From: Prosopocoilus inquinatus
Taxonomy: Eukaryota > Arthropoda > Insecta > Coleoptera > Lucanidae
DNA length: 64,000 bases
Assembly: GCA_036172665.1 (NCBI GenBank)
Contig: JAYKNF010000015.1
Span: 2,046,001-2,110,000, forward strand
Direction: 5' to 3'
Shown one piece after another: positions 22,268 through 34,469 of this stretch (positions within the stretch are counted from its first letter, which is position 1; every line of letters starts with the position of its first letter). The notes under the pieces were generated by a model. That model did no database searches, was not told where the DNA came from, and worked only from the letters and a program-made list of their open reading frames with translations. A program made the translations under genes and the position numbers.

Positions 22268-22922
22268 TTTACAACACCAACACCAAATTAGTGAAATTAA
22301 AAGATATCACGACCTTGCCCGAACACAAGTGAGTTATTGTAGGACGGCCTAGCTCTCTAGCTAGTGTTTGCCTTACATGTATCTTCATTTCAGATTGGCG
22401 GATTTTTAAAATTTTTAGTTATACGTTACAATATAGTAGTGCAGTCATAATCTTACCTTTTCATATTACAAATTTACAAACGGAAGTAGCAGAAGATCGG
22501 AAAAAAATGCAAAATATATCTCATTACTCATTATTCAACTAACTTGCATACGCGATCATAGTCTACGATTAGATCTCGAGCTGTCACATGGGCAAGCCCC
22601 ATCGAAGAAACGGAAGATAGGAAATGGAACAACCTACGTGCAGCAATATTCATTGTCTTTTACGTACGCTCAAAAGGGTAACGTATGTCTGTATTTACAG
22701 TATTGCAGGGGGCTCGTCCAAACTGCTCAAGCAAATATGTTTAAATACTGCAGGGTTGTATTCGCAGTTTAACGTTTTACCGAATATGTGGATTTATAGA
22801 AAAACTCTAGAAAAAATATAATTTAGAATCTGCTTATTTAAGATATAATTATTTAAATTTAAGACATAAATAAATTTAAAAAATTGAAAATTATTTTAAA
22901 GATTAAATTGTAATAAGTAACT
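22268..22922. other. No recognisable feature
   Basis: Upstream side of the hAT pseudogene and spacer to the polymerase fragment; AT-rich, no domain or repeat identified. Confidence 0.5.
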
Positions 22923-23920
22923 TCAACGAAGCTGGGTGGGCACTGCCCACTCTGCCCACCCCGACGAACCGCCACTAATATCTACGTCTGTTAGTAATTC
23001 CAAGGTAATGAAAGTTGTCTTCAGCATGCTATCAAAAGCTAAACCGGGTGCCGTATAATAATGCAAAGCATCCAGTTCATAAGTCTGCAAACATGTAGCT
23101 CTAAAATTTTCAAAAATGTCCTTTAAAAGCAAAACAGCTCTGCACATTCCTGTGAATTTTGAGTTTTAAACGTACTCCACACATTTAAAGCGTGATCATA
23201 TTCATCGTTTGATATGTGAGACTGATTAATTTTACTAAAAAAATGACTTTTAGATGGTAACTTGTTATCGTGTAATTTCTCCCAACTGTCAAGATTTTCG
23301 TATGGAAAAATTCCCTTTCTCCCGAGCAATTTAAATTCAGTATCATTTTTACAATGTGATTTGGTAATTAGTTTCTAATTGCTGTCTAAATATGACGAAA
23401 GTTTATCTAAACTACTGGCCGTGAATTCACTGACAAACGAGCTTACACAGTCCTTGCCAGTATGTAATCTAAATTTTGATAGTAAAAGATTGTAAGAACA
23501 CATTAAACAAATACGCTATAGAAAACGTTTCATGTTTCTGGTATTTTAAGTTTTTACCAGAAGGATTTAAATCATTAAATTTTGTCAGTAGCATTTAATA
23601 TCTGCATAAATAACAAACAGAACTTTTTGTTTAATTTTGAAATTTTTAAATGTTAGATATTTCTCTTTCTCAAGCGGTATAGTAATTTTAGAATTATTTA
23701 CGTCTCTGCACGCAATTATAAGTTTTTCGAAATTCTCCTGAGATCTAAAATGATTCAGACAACGTTCACAAAACCAACTTTTATTATGTAAGTCACGCGT
23801 TTGTCTGTGAAGTAGACCGGATAAATTTTTTATTAATGCAAAATGAAACGTTTTAGAATTTTTATCATCAAAATCCTCATCATCATCATCATCATCGTAA
23901 TCATTTTCACAAGGTACCAT
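22923..23920 (-). pseudogene. Family B DNA polymerase fragment, Polinton/Maverick type
   Basis: Reading 23920 to 22923: an Asp-rich stretch, then HFALIKNLSGLL and a CxxC...H finger (FCERCLNHF), then LFVIYADIKC. The last resembles the exonuclease-I motif of protein-primed polymerases, but its catalytic Glu is replaced. Beyond a frameshifted stretch (KYQKHETFSIAY, RLHTGKDCV) comes RKGIFPYENLDSWEKL, then [11 protein letters not shown] and [15 protein letters not shown]. These motifs are typical of Polinton/Maverick and related virus-like polymerases. At least three frames are used, and the polymerase palm motifs are missing. No other Polinton gene is seen nearby. An old, dead fragment. Confidence 0.78.
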
Positions 23921-24190
23921 TAAGAGATTAATACGTGTTGTAAATTCAAACTTACTTAGAGAAACAGGTAATACTGCAGTTCTTTTCTATTGTAAAAATA
24001 TGAATTGAAAGTTCGTTCATTACTTCAAATTTTTAAACGTCTTTTAAAGTAATAGGAAAATAAATACCTTCAAATTTTAAAACGTTTGAAAAATGAGGGT
24101 AAGAAGACGTTCGCACATTTGCAGGTGCGGGATGTAAAGCTGCCACGATTGACCAAAGAAAACATTATTCATCATTATTTTGTATATTTA
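23921..24190. other. No recognisable feature
   Basis: AT-rich spacer without coding or repeat signal. Confidence 0.4.
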
Positions 24191-24194
24191 GTAG

Positions 24195-24285
24195 TAGTAA
24201 TACTGGGGCGGCACCATATCACCTTCATTTGACCTCTACGACGATGGAAGCGGTCATCCGAAGGTTACCACTTACAAGGGGGGCT
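24195..24285 (+). repeat. Dispersed repeat, copy 1 (inverted mate near 35500)
   Basis: Shares ACCTTCATTTGACCTCTACG and the following 45 bases, as reverse complement, with 35500-35590. Identity is high over about 85 bases. Family not known to me. Confidence 0.7.
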
Positions 24286-24289
24286 CAAC

Positions 24290-27200
24290 GTTCTTCAGAG
24301 AATGTAGGTCAATGACCAGAAGGTCTTCAGGTGTCTTCTTCGTGTTTACAAGCCGGAAGCTGTTGGCTAGGGGTGTTTATATTTGAGGGTGTTTCAAAGG
24401 GGTGAATTGCCGAATGTATAGAGAGCACGTAGAGCCTTAATCGTGCTGAAGTTTGCAAGCGGTTAGCAACACGGGGACAGGGGGTGACTACAAGGGTGTG
24501 TTTTTTTTTCTTTTTCTTTTTACAGAAATATTATTGTCGAGTCAATATACTTATAAATGCGAATTTTTGTATTGGAATGCTACGTTTGTGTGTCACTGTG
24601 AATTACTAATTTGCTTATACAGCAAAGCGGTGTGTGTATTTGCAAGCGCTCGGTTAAATTCTTTGCTACTAATAATTCAGAAGAATGACAAAAACAAACA
24701 CAAAAAATTCTCCGAACATGAACTTGTTGCTATTATTTTAGCTATAAAGCTAAATATACATTTTTACATATGCTACATATCTACCACTGTTTTCTTTCTT
24801 GAATTTCTTTTAAAAGCTATTACCTCATCTAGTTATGACAACACCAGGCATATGCTATTGAATTAAAATTGTTTCGGAAAGTAAAAAAAAAAACAAAAAT
24901 TTATTTTTGTATATGTTACAGAGAATAACTGCTCTTATTTTTATTTGCACACAGTAAAAGAACACCTGGTATAATATATTTTGGTGAACAAGAAATTCTT
25001 TATATGTACGTACGTACATTAGGAAATTTAAAAGGTGAATAGTCAAATATATAAGTAATTTTTAACGTTAAAGTAATGTAAACATTAATGTAATTATCAG
25101 CAAGAGTCAGGATTTACAATTGTAAATTCACAACGCATATTAACGTTTTCTTGCGACAAGATATATGACAGAAAAGAAATAAAATTTTTATAGTTATATA
25201 TCGCACAAATGTCAGCTTCAATTACAAATATTATCGATGTTAATTCTATAAAACGTCTTATTAATATTACCAAAAAGAAAACTGTTTGTGTAAATATTCA
25301 ATTAATTGCTTGTGAACGTGATATTTATGTTCATCAGAAATTTTTCTTGCCCTTAAATATTTTTCCTATAATAGCAGAATTAGTTTTCTGATTTTATGTC
25401 TTTAATTTTGACTTATTTTTATTTTTCATGAAAAATAAATTTCTGCTTACACTTTTAAATAAATTAAATGAGAATCTCCTTTTGTATAAAAGTAGTTTTT
25501 TTTTTCTTCTTCATCTTTTTCGAATGTTATTACATATAGGCACATATATAATTAAGATTCCGTTGCCTCATACGTAAGAAATCATTTGTTGAATCATGTG
25601 ATTGCAAGTCAATGACCTTTTTTCTTTTCTTTTTTAAATTTAAGAACTAAAACGCCCCGTCTATTGCAAACGGATCATCATCGCCCACCTCTTACTACTC
25701 TTAGTTAGGTACAAGCATTAATCCTTATGTCAAAAATATGTAAGTCCTGTTATTAGAAAATTGCAAGCAAACCGTGTTTTAATTTTTATGAGAAATTTTC
25801 TTCTATTTGAGTCCGCATTTAATTAAATATCGTGTTCAAGTGAATGAGGAAAAAAAAAGTTCTAATAAAATAATGCCCATTCCAACTAAATACGTTTTTG
25901 CCCTAAATGTAGAGGAGAAACCGATACACCGAGGTAAAAATGTCTCACAGATCAATTCTTAAAACAAATTCATGGAAAAAAAAGTAATTCAAAACGAACA
26001 TGGTAAAACAAATACATAAAAAGAAACAATGCATTTTAACTGCGAGAATTAACTTATATATAGTACGATTTGATAAAACGAAAAGAGAAGTGATCGTACT
26101 TAGTAAGACGACAAAGGTGGAATGTAATTTGGATAAATGAAATTTGGAAAGAAATGAAAACAAATCAGAAAAAAAAAACCTCAGTATAATTACGCGAAAT
26201 GCTACCTTTTGCGGGTATTTTTTGGTGGCTACCGTATCATAGCCAAAAGATTTCGGAAGGACCACTTGCTTAGAACTGTTGAAATGTGCGAGAAAGATAG
26301 GAAGGTCAACTTCGCCTTCCTCTCGGTATGAACACGCCCACCGACACCGAACTCGGTGTTCAACGCAGAGTTTCGTAATAATAATCACTAATATCGTTTA
26401 TTAATTATTTTATTTAAAATTTTAATTCACTGAGCGAATTAATATGTTTTACGATATCAACTATCGACGAATACATCCGAAAATGTATGCACCAATTAAG
26501 CAAGCGCGTTAAAAATGTTCTTCCTTCACCCTTTTACGTAAACCAACTTTTGCTACAATCTCGGTGCTACCTATGAAAGTATTACTACTTACGGTCTTTG
26601 GAAACAAAGTAAGTGTAAAATTTTTATAAGTGTTTTGAAAATAACATGGAATGAGAAATTACAATTTGTTTGTATCTCGCTTTTAATTTGTTCGGCAATT
26701 ACGAACCGCGGCTTCTTGAATTGCACTAGATTTTATTTTAATACTTAAACTTGTAATTACTTGCAGTGAATAATTTAAATTGTAAACGGTTCGACGGATC
26801 AGCTGTTCGGAGCGGCGCTGAGTTATGTCGTTCCTCCTTGAGATCCAGGAAGGCACTGACCGTGGCTTACTTCGGCTGCGGGTCGTAATTGAAGAGGCGC
26901 CCAGGTTCCACTTTCAGCTATGCCAGCAGTTATCAAACGGTTTAGTGAAAATCTGCCATTGCATTTTTCTTGAATTTATGTTAAGAACATATGAGTTCAA
27001 TCGTTGCCATTCGTGGTGACATATTACAGGTTTAAATATTTGCACACAGTAAAGGAACGCCCTGTATTATAAAAAGAGGTCAATGAAGTATGTGTTAAAA
27101 ATCCTTTTGCTGCATTTGAAGTTAAATAGAAAAGAATAAAAAAGAAGTCAATTCAAATTACTTACGATATTTTGCAAATGTATAATATGTTTGTCTACTC

Positions 27201-28164
27201 ATTACAATTTTCATTACATTTGCAGCTTACACCGCACTACATAAGACTGCATGTGTAAATTTTGAATGAACAATTTTTCACACTTTAAAAATCAATTAAA
27301 ACAACATTATGCATTTTATGGAATCAAAACGCTCAAAATCTAATTAGGTACTTTTTATAGGAGAAATTAGTCAAAGATTTAAAATAAAAAAAAGTTATGT
27401 AGATCAGCACAAATATCATATTTAGAAATCAATTATTAATAGAATATTCATTAACACAATTTTGTTTTTAGTAAAGTTAATATTCTTTACCGCAAATTTA
27501 ACACTTTTAAAAGACGTGCACAGAAGTGCTGCATAATAACGAGAGTGTTTAATGTTTATTGTTTCAAACTCAGATGTGTATTGTTTCGTTAACAATTTTT
27601 TCCACAACAATAAACATTAGATATTTCATTCGACACCTATTATTTAGATATTATTATTAATAAACATTTATCTGTTATTTACCAGTTATTTTTAAACTGA
27701 CCCTTGTTTTCTGACCTGTTATTTACGAATTGTTAGCTGTTATTGGTAAATTGATGACTCTTGTCAATAATCTCCCACCTGTCATTTAACTGTTATTTAA
27801 ACAGATTACTGTTATCTGTAGAATTTTTCTGGAAAAATATTTTTAATATTGATTTTTCATCGAATTTTTCTTCTTATAGAACCCTTTAATATGTTTTCAT
27901 TACCGTAAATAGAAAGGAGTACATTATCAATTTCGCTAGAAACAGTTTTTTAAACAACCACGTTGTTTATTTAGATCAATTTACATATTATTACTATTTT
28001 CGTTCGTAACATTGCTTGCAGACGCAATTCTCTTTTAAAATTGTGCATTAGTTGACGCTGTATTTGATTTGATACTGTATTTGATTTGATGAAACACTCT
28101 TTTAAGTATATTTACGGTTTTGCTTTTTTTTAAGTGAGAAATAACATTCCTTAATTTTAATATC
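24290..28164. other. Large stretch without a supportable gene
   Basis: Scattered frames of 60-147 codons are AT-rich, low-complexity and unlike any family I know. The longest (25945-26388, minus) is Phe/Leu/Ser-rich and unsupported. A GC-richer patch at 26790-26950 has a 64-codon frame (26825-27019) that could be an exon, but no splice or homology evidence supports it. Two direct copies of a TTTGCACACAGTAAA motif occur at 24943 and 27040, probably element ends. Confidence 0.4.
27660..27810. repeat. Degenerate CTGTTATTTA-like tandem motif
   Basis: Variants of CTGTTATTTAC/A recur about seven times at irregular 15-30 base spacing. Low-order repeat; no function seen. Confidence 0.5.
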
Positions 28165-28227
28165 GTTAATCATGATAAGTAGAAAGTTTTTTTAATCTCA
28201 AACCGGACAGAAAATGAAGGGAAACAC

Positions 28228-28267
28228 ACTCAACGTTTCGCTATAGATTTATAGCTTCGTCAGGAGT
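28228..28267 (-). ncRNA. Hammerhead-like motif, minus arm
   Basis: Mirror of the motif at 28269-28308 because of the palindrome: ACTC/GAGT stem I, CTGACGA core, GCTATA/TATAGC stem II, GAAA, ACGT stem III. Confidence 0.55.
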
Positions 28268-28268
28268 G

Positions 28269-28308
28269 ACTCCTGACGAAGCTATAAATCTATAGCGAAA
28301 CGTTGAGT
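28269..28308 (+). ncRNA. Hammerhead-like motif, plus arm
   Basis: ACTC (28269-28272) pairs with GAGT (28305-28308). CTGACGA matches CUGANGA, stem II is GCTATA/TATAGC, then GAAA. The 2-bp ACGT stem III suggests it would act as a dimer, as described for PLE hammerheads. The cleavage triplet would be GTT. Confidence 0.55.
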
Positions 28309-28405
28309 GTGTTTCCCTTCATTTTTCTGTCCGGTTTGAGATTAAAAAAACTTTCTACTTACTATTTTCATCGGACAAGAACAAACTTCAATTGTTAATC
28401 ATGAT

Positions 28406-30988
28406 GATGGTGAAGAAGAACGTGTGCTGAAAGCAGGGAAAGAAAAAACGTCAAAAAGAATTATTAAATGGACGCTTGATACTGCTAGCCAATAGCAATG
28501 AGAATAGTTGTGGTCACGATATAGAGAACACTGGTACGCTCACTCGCCGCCATTTTCAGTTTAAAATTTTGAGCAAGTTGAGTAGTTTGTAAAAATTTGG
28601 TAGATGGCTGAACCGTATCGCGGACTGTCATTTTTATCAAATTTCGCAGCCGGTTCTTGTGAGGCTCTTGTGGTAAACACAAAACACATCTATCTATCAT
28701 GGGCAGAGATAAACAGAGGTCAGTACACAACAAACTGCTTTGAGGTTAAATACTGCATTTTAAATTTTAACTATGAATTTAAAGCGAAGTTGTCAGGCGT
28801 AGAAATTTTAATTTAAAGAGGGTATGTATTGGCGAATAATTTAATTCGTTTCCTAATTTAGTTACATTGCAGTGAAAATAGAAAGACTTCTCAGAGTTAA
28901 TTTGTATTGAAGCAAGGAGATTTTAACATAAACATGAACTCATCGTAAGATTGCTATCTAACGTAGAATATCCACCAATCCATCTGGCATTAAACTGACC
29001 GACGTACTGATTAAAATGTACTCAATATAACGAGTGAATATAAACACACAAAAGTACTGGTAGGAGTAGGGCGTTATTTTTTAAAAAGTTATAGCTTTGC
29101 CCCAGTTGCCCTATTCCTACCAAAGTACCTATCTAGCAACATCAGTTATGCATGCAAGTGACACCAAAAGTGCACCTAAACGTTACTGCAGCTTGTTTCC
29201 AACAAGTTTGATGACCTTGCAAATTAATTCCATCGAAGCTGAAAATATTAAGTGTTATGTGAGGTGCACATAACCTTCTTTATATTATTTCTAATTTAAT
29301 AAACATATTGTTTAATCTGATTACATCCCTTATTAAAGCATCATTAAATTTTCAGTTAACCAGAATAAACTGCTGTCAAACCGCTCAGTAAATTTGAGTT
29401 ACAGATGTAGACTTACGATTCATACCATTAATTATAGATTTCGGAAAGGCTTGAAGAATGAACCAAAATGCAGGTGTCACAATATTAAAGCAACATTTTG
29501 TGTGCTTGATACATTTTCAAAAAAATTTGTAAAACATCGTGAAGTCAGTGGAAATGAAATCATTCGAAGAACACTGACAGATGATGCTAATCCTCAACTA
29601 AATGTATGCTCCTACTGAACTAATGCTAATCTCACATCTGCCCTTTCTTCCACCACAACCAAATAGATACAAGAAACAAATAATACCAATAGCCTCTGAA
29701 AGGTTTGTAAAAATCATAGCAAAACGTACTTGCTCGTAACATTAGTAAATATCTTTGTACATCTGTTTGATTGCTTGCTAAATTTGACAGTCGCCATTTA
29801 TTCTTTATTTCATTACACACCAACCAAAGTTTGCCATTAATACACACGTAAATACTGAACATACGTCTCCCAAAACCATATACCTACAACACGTAATATA
29901 ACCTACGGGAGTACATTAATGACGTTTAGTGACAGTCCTTCATACATTGGTGTCATCTAGCGGTAAAATTTAAATCACGTAACTAGGCACTACTTTTGAC
30001 TTCCTCGTTTTGTATGGGGAAGATAGGCAAGTGCGCGTACCAGTGTTCTGTATATCGTGGTTGTGGTTTTAAGAAAAACTGAGTCGACTGCCGTACTTGT
30101 AAAAAACTACATAAAACAATGTTTGTCAAACCAACACACGCATTCTGAATTTTGTATGAAATCAAAATTAAAAAACTAATTTAGAATGTAATTTTTTTAT
30201 GATTATTTTTTATTGAAACCGATAAAACGATGATTTTGAGGATAATTACATTTCAGCTTTTTTAAATTAAAATAACTAAACTGATCTAAATCGAGAAGTC
30301 TTCTTGTTAAGTCCCTTGACTGCAGACGAGGATCAAGAAAGTGATAAGACGCTTCGTTAGAATCTAATTTTATGTCATGCTTGTTTTAGTAGAAAAATGT
30401 TACCTATTTAATTTTTTCTTTTTACAAAAATCTTTTTTTATTTAAGAATAGAGAAGAGCCTCTTAGAGCGGGTGATGTGAACGTCTTACAAATGTAAGTT
30501 ATAAAAACAAATTGACAAATAATATTTTATTATTATTATTATTAAGATACCTGTTTCGGAACAATATGTTTATTAAGAGGAAAGGTGCAGTTTCTTAAGT
30601 GCATATCAAGCATAGCTAAATTAATTTTTGAAGATTAATTGATTTTGGAAAATGAAAATAATTAAATGAAATAATAAAAATTGTAATAATTCTTTTAGAG
30701 GGGTTACATCCCAAGTTTTTTATATGTTGTACAAAAGCCATTGGGAATTAATCTCCTGACGAAATTTCCTGTGAATTTTTATGTCAAATATCCATCCATA
30801 GATTTTTTAATGCCCAAACGCAATAGCTAAATATAGTAGGTGCGCGCTCAGGTTTAAGATTTTTTTTAAATAAACTAAGAGGGGCTACGTCCCATTTTTT
30901 TTAAACTTAATTATTGAGAAAATTTATTGGAAACTCTTTCTTTGTATTAAACTGAAGTAATACTGCTCACGTGTATGAAATAGTCCCG
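28406..30988. other. No supportable gene; possible exon at 28604
   Basis: ATG 28604 opens 71 codons beginning MAEPYRGLSFLSNFAAGSCEA in a locally less AT-rich context, followed at about 28671 by GTAAAC, which could be a splice donor. This hints at a first exon but has no homology support. A hairpin (GGTAGGAGTAGGGC / GCCCTATTCCTACC) lies at 29059-29121. An (ATT)n run lies at 30525-30545. The rest is AT-rich and featureless. Confidence 0.35.
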
Positions 30989-31363
30989 ATATAATAATAA
31001 TAATAATAATAATAGACATCTTTATTTCCCAGTAAACACAAGAACATCATTTATAAATGTAACGTAATGTAAGCGGGGAAACCTAAAGGTGGGGTTCACA
31101 TATGTGGTCTTCCACCCAAACCTTGAATAAGAATGATAAAGTAATAAGATAAACGCCTAAGACTAAGGGCTTAAATTTAAAGATTAACAAAAAAAATTAA
31201 AAAATAAAAGAAGAAAAAAAGAAAAGAAAAAGAGAAAAAAAATGCAGATAAAGATGTTCTGTGATCACAACGAAAAAAAAAGTAAAGTTGAAGGGTAATC
31301 AGATGTAAGAAAAATACAATGAAAGAATAATATTGTGAAAGAAAAAGTGTTTTTGATGTTAAA

Positions 31364-33492
31364 TTAAATTTGTGAGGAACAGCTATTATCTTGTTGCAAG
31401 GTAAATAAGAAATCGTAGAAATAGATTCTGAAATTGGAGACGTTAAATTTTTTTAAGTGTGACGGAATATTGTTGTAAATCTGTGTAATTTGGTACTTGA
31501 AACATCGTTCGAAAAGCGCCGTACGATGTAGAGGTGGCGTAAGTGTTCCTTTATTCCGCACATTGATATTATGAATGTCTGTACGGAAGACAATTTTTCT
31601 GTACAAGTAAGATGGTTGATTAGACAAGATAATACTATGATAAAAACAGGCTGTTTGAAGTAACCGACGATTTTTCATATTCAGCCATTTCAGGTCTATA
31701 AGTTTATGAGATATGTGCTCGAATTTACGAATTCCAAAAATGTATCGCATACAAGCATTTTGAACCTTTTGAATGCGATATTCAGACAAAGAATCAAGAC
31801 AGCTGTTGAGTAGAGGTGCACAGAAGGAGAAATGTGAAAGAACTAAGGATTCACAAAGTAAAGATTTTGTTTTAATATTAAAAATATTGCGATGAGGATA
31901 TAACTTCTTTAGAATGGAGTAAGCTACGTTTATACGTGAAGAAATATGGTCACGAAATCTAAAGGTATTGTCAAGTATTAGACCAAGATTTTTAGCACTA
32001 TTTACTAGGGGTATGTTACAGTCATTTAAGGAAAATTTAACTTTAGTCAGCAAATCTGAGCATAGTTTATCAGAACCAAAAATTAAGGCGCGAGATTTAC
32101 TAGGATTAACTGTTAATGAGTGGGCTTCAGAAAATTTGGCGATTCGAAGCAAATCGTCGTTAATGAGCGAAATAGCTGTGTCTGCATCATGTGCTTTAAA
32201 TTTATAATTTAACTGGCTATCATCAGCATACATGTGCAAAGTGCAATGCATTACGGCATCGTTGAATTTACTGGTGTATATTAAAAACAGTAAGGGCCCG
32301 AGAACAGAACCCTGAGGTACTCCGGAAGTTAGAGGTAACGGATTGGATATGACGTCATTGAGTTTGACGCTTTGCGTCCGAGTAAATAAGTAACTTTTTA
32401 ATAAATTAGTAGCATCCAGACTAAAACCAATGTTATCAAGTATCGCAAAAAGGACCTCATGGTTCATAGTATCGAACGCCTTACTATAATCCAACAACAC
32501 CAGGGCACTCAGATAACCAGCATCTAAAGCGCACAAGATATCATCAACAATATTGATAAGAGATGTGGTGCAACTATAGCCCTTCCTAAATCCGGACTGT
32601 GAAGCTGATAATATTTGAAGTGAAGTTACATACTCATAAATTTGCTTATGCATAACTTTTTCCAGGACTTTCGAGAGCACGGGTAAAATACTAATTGGTC
32701 TGAGGTCTTTAAGAGAGTTCGGTAGTTTGACTTTGGGGATGGGGATAACGTGCGCATGATGCCATACCTCGGGAAACAGATTGTCAGTCAGGCAGCAATT
32801 AATTATATGAGTTATGTGAGGAAGTATGGTAGGACAACACAACTTAATCATATCAGCACTGATATTATCAGATCCCACAGATTTAGTATTTAAGTGAATA
32901 AGTATGTTGCCGATAGTGGTTAAGTCTACGGCAGTAAAATTGAAGTTAGAAGAATTGGTTGGAGATTTATTATTATTGTAAAATGAAATAATATCTTTAT
33001 TAGCATTTATATGGTTAGGTATGGAATTGATAAAGAAATTGTTGATTTCGTTAACATCAACAAATTTAGAAGGAAGAGATTCTTTTTTCGAAGTTAAATT
33101 CATTACTTTCAATTTGCTCCATAAACTCTGATTGCTTAAATACTCAAAGTACGCTTTTTTCTCGAGCTTAATTGTAAGGTTAGTTAGGTTCTTTAAAGAT
33201 TTGTAATAGTTAAAATGAGGAAGCAGACCAGTTTGTCTGTATTTAGATTTAGCTTTATCACGAAGAGACATTAAAAATTTTAAGTTATCAGTTAACCAAC
33301 CTGCAGGCCTCTTGCTGACTTTGAAAGTTTTTACTGGAGCATGAGTATCGAAAAGTTGCAGAATACATTCATTAAGGTATAAGATTTTTTCGTTAGTATT
33401 AGGAATGGAGTATATGTTGTTCCAGGGCAAGTTAGTGAGGTCTAGATTAAAATTGTTTAAGTCAAAGAGTTTATAATTTCTAGTTGTCTTAA
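31364..33492 (-). pseudogene. LINE ORF2, reverse transcriptase part
   Basis: About 700 codons from the frame opening near 33492 to the stop at 31364. The RT blocks are visible in order: HVIPIPKVKLPNSLKDLRPI (about 32700-32760), SGFRKGYSCTTSL, DYSKAFDTMNHEVL, SGVPQGSVLGPLLF (about 32310), and the catalytic MYADDSQL (about 32210-32235). Then come the thumb and a conserved CR1/L2 C-terminus (LCESLVLSHFSFCAPLL; IYNNIPSHLKK). All catalytic Asp residues are present. It is separated from the endonuclease by a one-base frameshift near 33485-33492, so the full protein is not made, although the damage is minimal. Confidence 0.9.
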
Positions 33493-34154
33493 TATACTGG
33501 AGTTAACTCTGGTTTTGTAAAATTCAGAGTACACTCGATTAAGTCGTGATCGGAAAGATCACAATCAACTACCGCTGAGTTTAGTACACTGGAATCATCG
33601 GAAACAATAATTACGTCTAATAAAGATCTGGTTGATTCTGTAATTCTAGTGGGCTCATTAATAATTTGTGAAAGGTTTAAAGATTTAAGCATGGAATCAA
33701 GATATTCTGTAACAGTACTGTCATAATTGAGCAAGTTAATGTTCAGATCGCCAAGTAACACAATATTGTCAGAATATGCACTATTAGTTAAAAGTGTGTT
33801 TTCCAATTCATCAATAAAAACCTTATAATTTTCATTGGGTGGTCTGTAAGCAACACCAACAATCAGTGAACCATGCAATAAATTTATAGAAATCCACAAC
33901 TGTTCAATGCTATTATTACATAGAACAGATGAAAAATGCAAAGAGTTGCGAATATATAAACCAACACCACCTCCACGAACGAAATTATAACCATCAACAG
34001 CTACCTGGGGTGTTTGAATATCATCAGTTAACCATGTTTCGGTAATAGCAACAATATCATAGCTGTGCCTTGTAATAAATTCAGCGAAGTCATTAAGCTT
34101 CGGTAGTAGGGATCGAATGTTTACATGTGCAAATTTAAGGTGTTTTGTATTCAT
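33489..34154 (-). pseudogene. LINE ORF2, apurinic-like endonuclease part
   Basis: Starts at ATG 34154. The AP-endonuclease fold is complete: HVNIRSLLPK, catalytic Glu in AITETWL (about 34010-34040), RGGGVGLYIR, VGVAYRPP, GDLNINLLNYD with the catalytic Asp/Asn, and SDHDLIE with the catalytic His (about 33530). It nicks target DNA to prime reverse transcription. It ends at a stop caused by a frameshift, and the RT continues in another frame. Confidence 0.9.
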
Positions 34155-34469
34155 TCTTTCACAATATTCAATTGAAGTTCACAAGGAAAGGATAAATTAG
34201 AATAATAATAATAAAAATAATAATAAATAAATAAATAAATGAATAAATGAAATTTAAACAAGATTACCGACCATTTAGGAAACTAAATAACATCCAATTC
34301 ATATCACAAAAATAATGTGTGAGTTGCAAAGTTTTAAAAATAAAGATAGTTCGTTCAACAAGAAATTTAAATACCAAGAAAAACTAAGTAACAACTTTCT
34401 TATCGCGCGCGATAGAACTTCGGTTATCAAGGAGATACGCGCTAAAGGTACGGACACTGCCGCATGTAA

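Larger units (their letters stand above)
28177..28393. mobile_element. 217-bp palindromic PLE-type insertion with 12-bp target duplication
   Basis: Flanked by GTTAATCATGAT at 28165-28176 and 28394-28405. Bases 28177-28360 form an almost perfect palindrome about a centre at 28268. A 33-base tail follows. No coding capacity. Each arm carries a hammerhead-like motif, so this looks like a minimal Penelope-derived insertion consisting of two inverted 3' ends. Confidence 0.8.

Noticed and set aside
22703..22715. GGGGGCTCGTCC resembling a tRNA-Pro primer site
   Set aside because: Only partial match and no LTR or gag follows.
25945..26388. 147-codon minus frame
   Set aside because: AT-driven, Phe/Leu-rich, no family resemblance, no supporting context.
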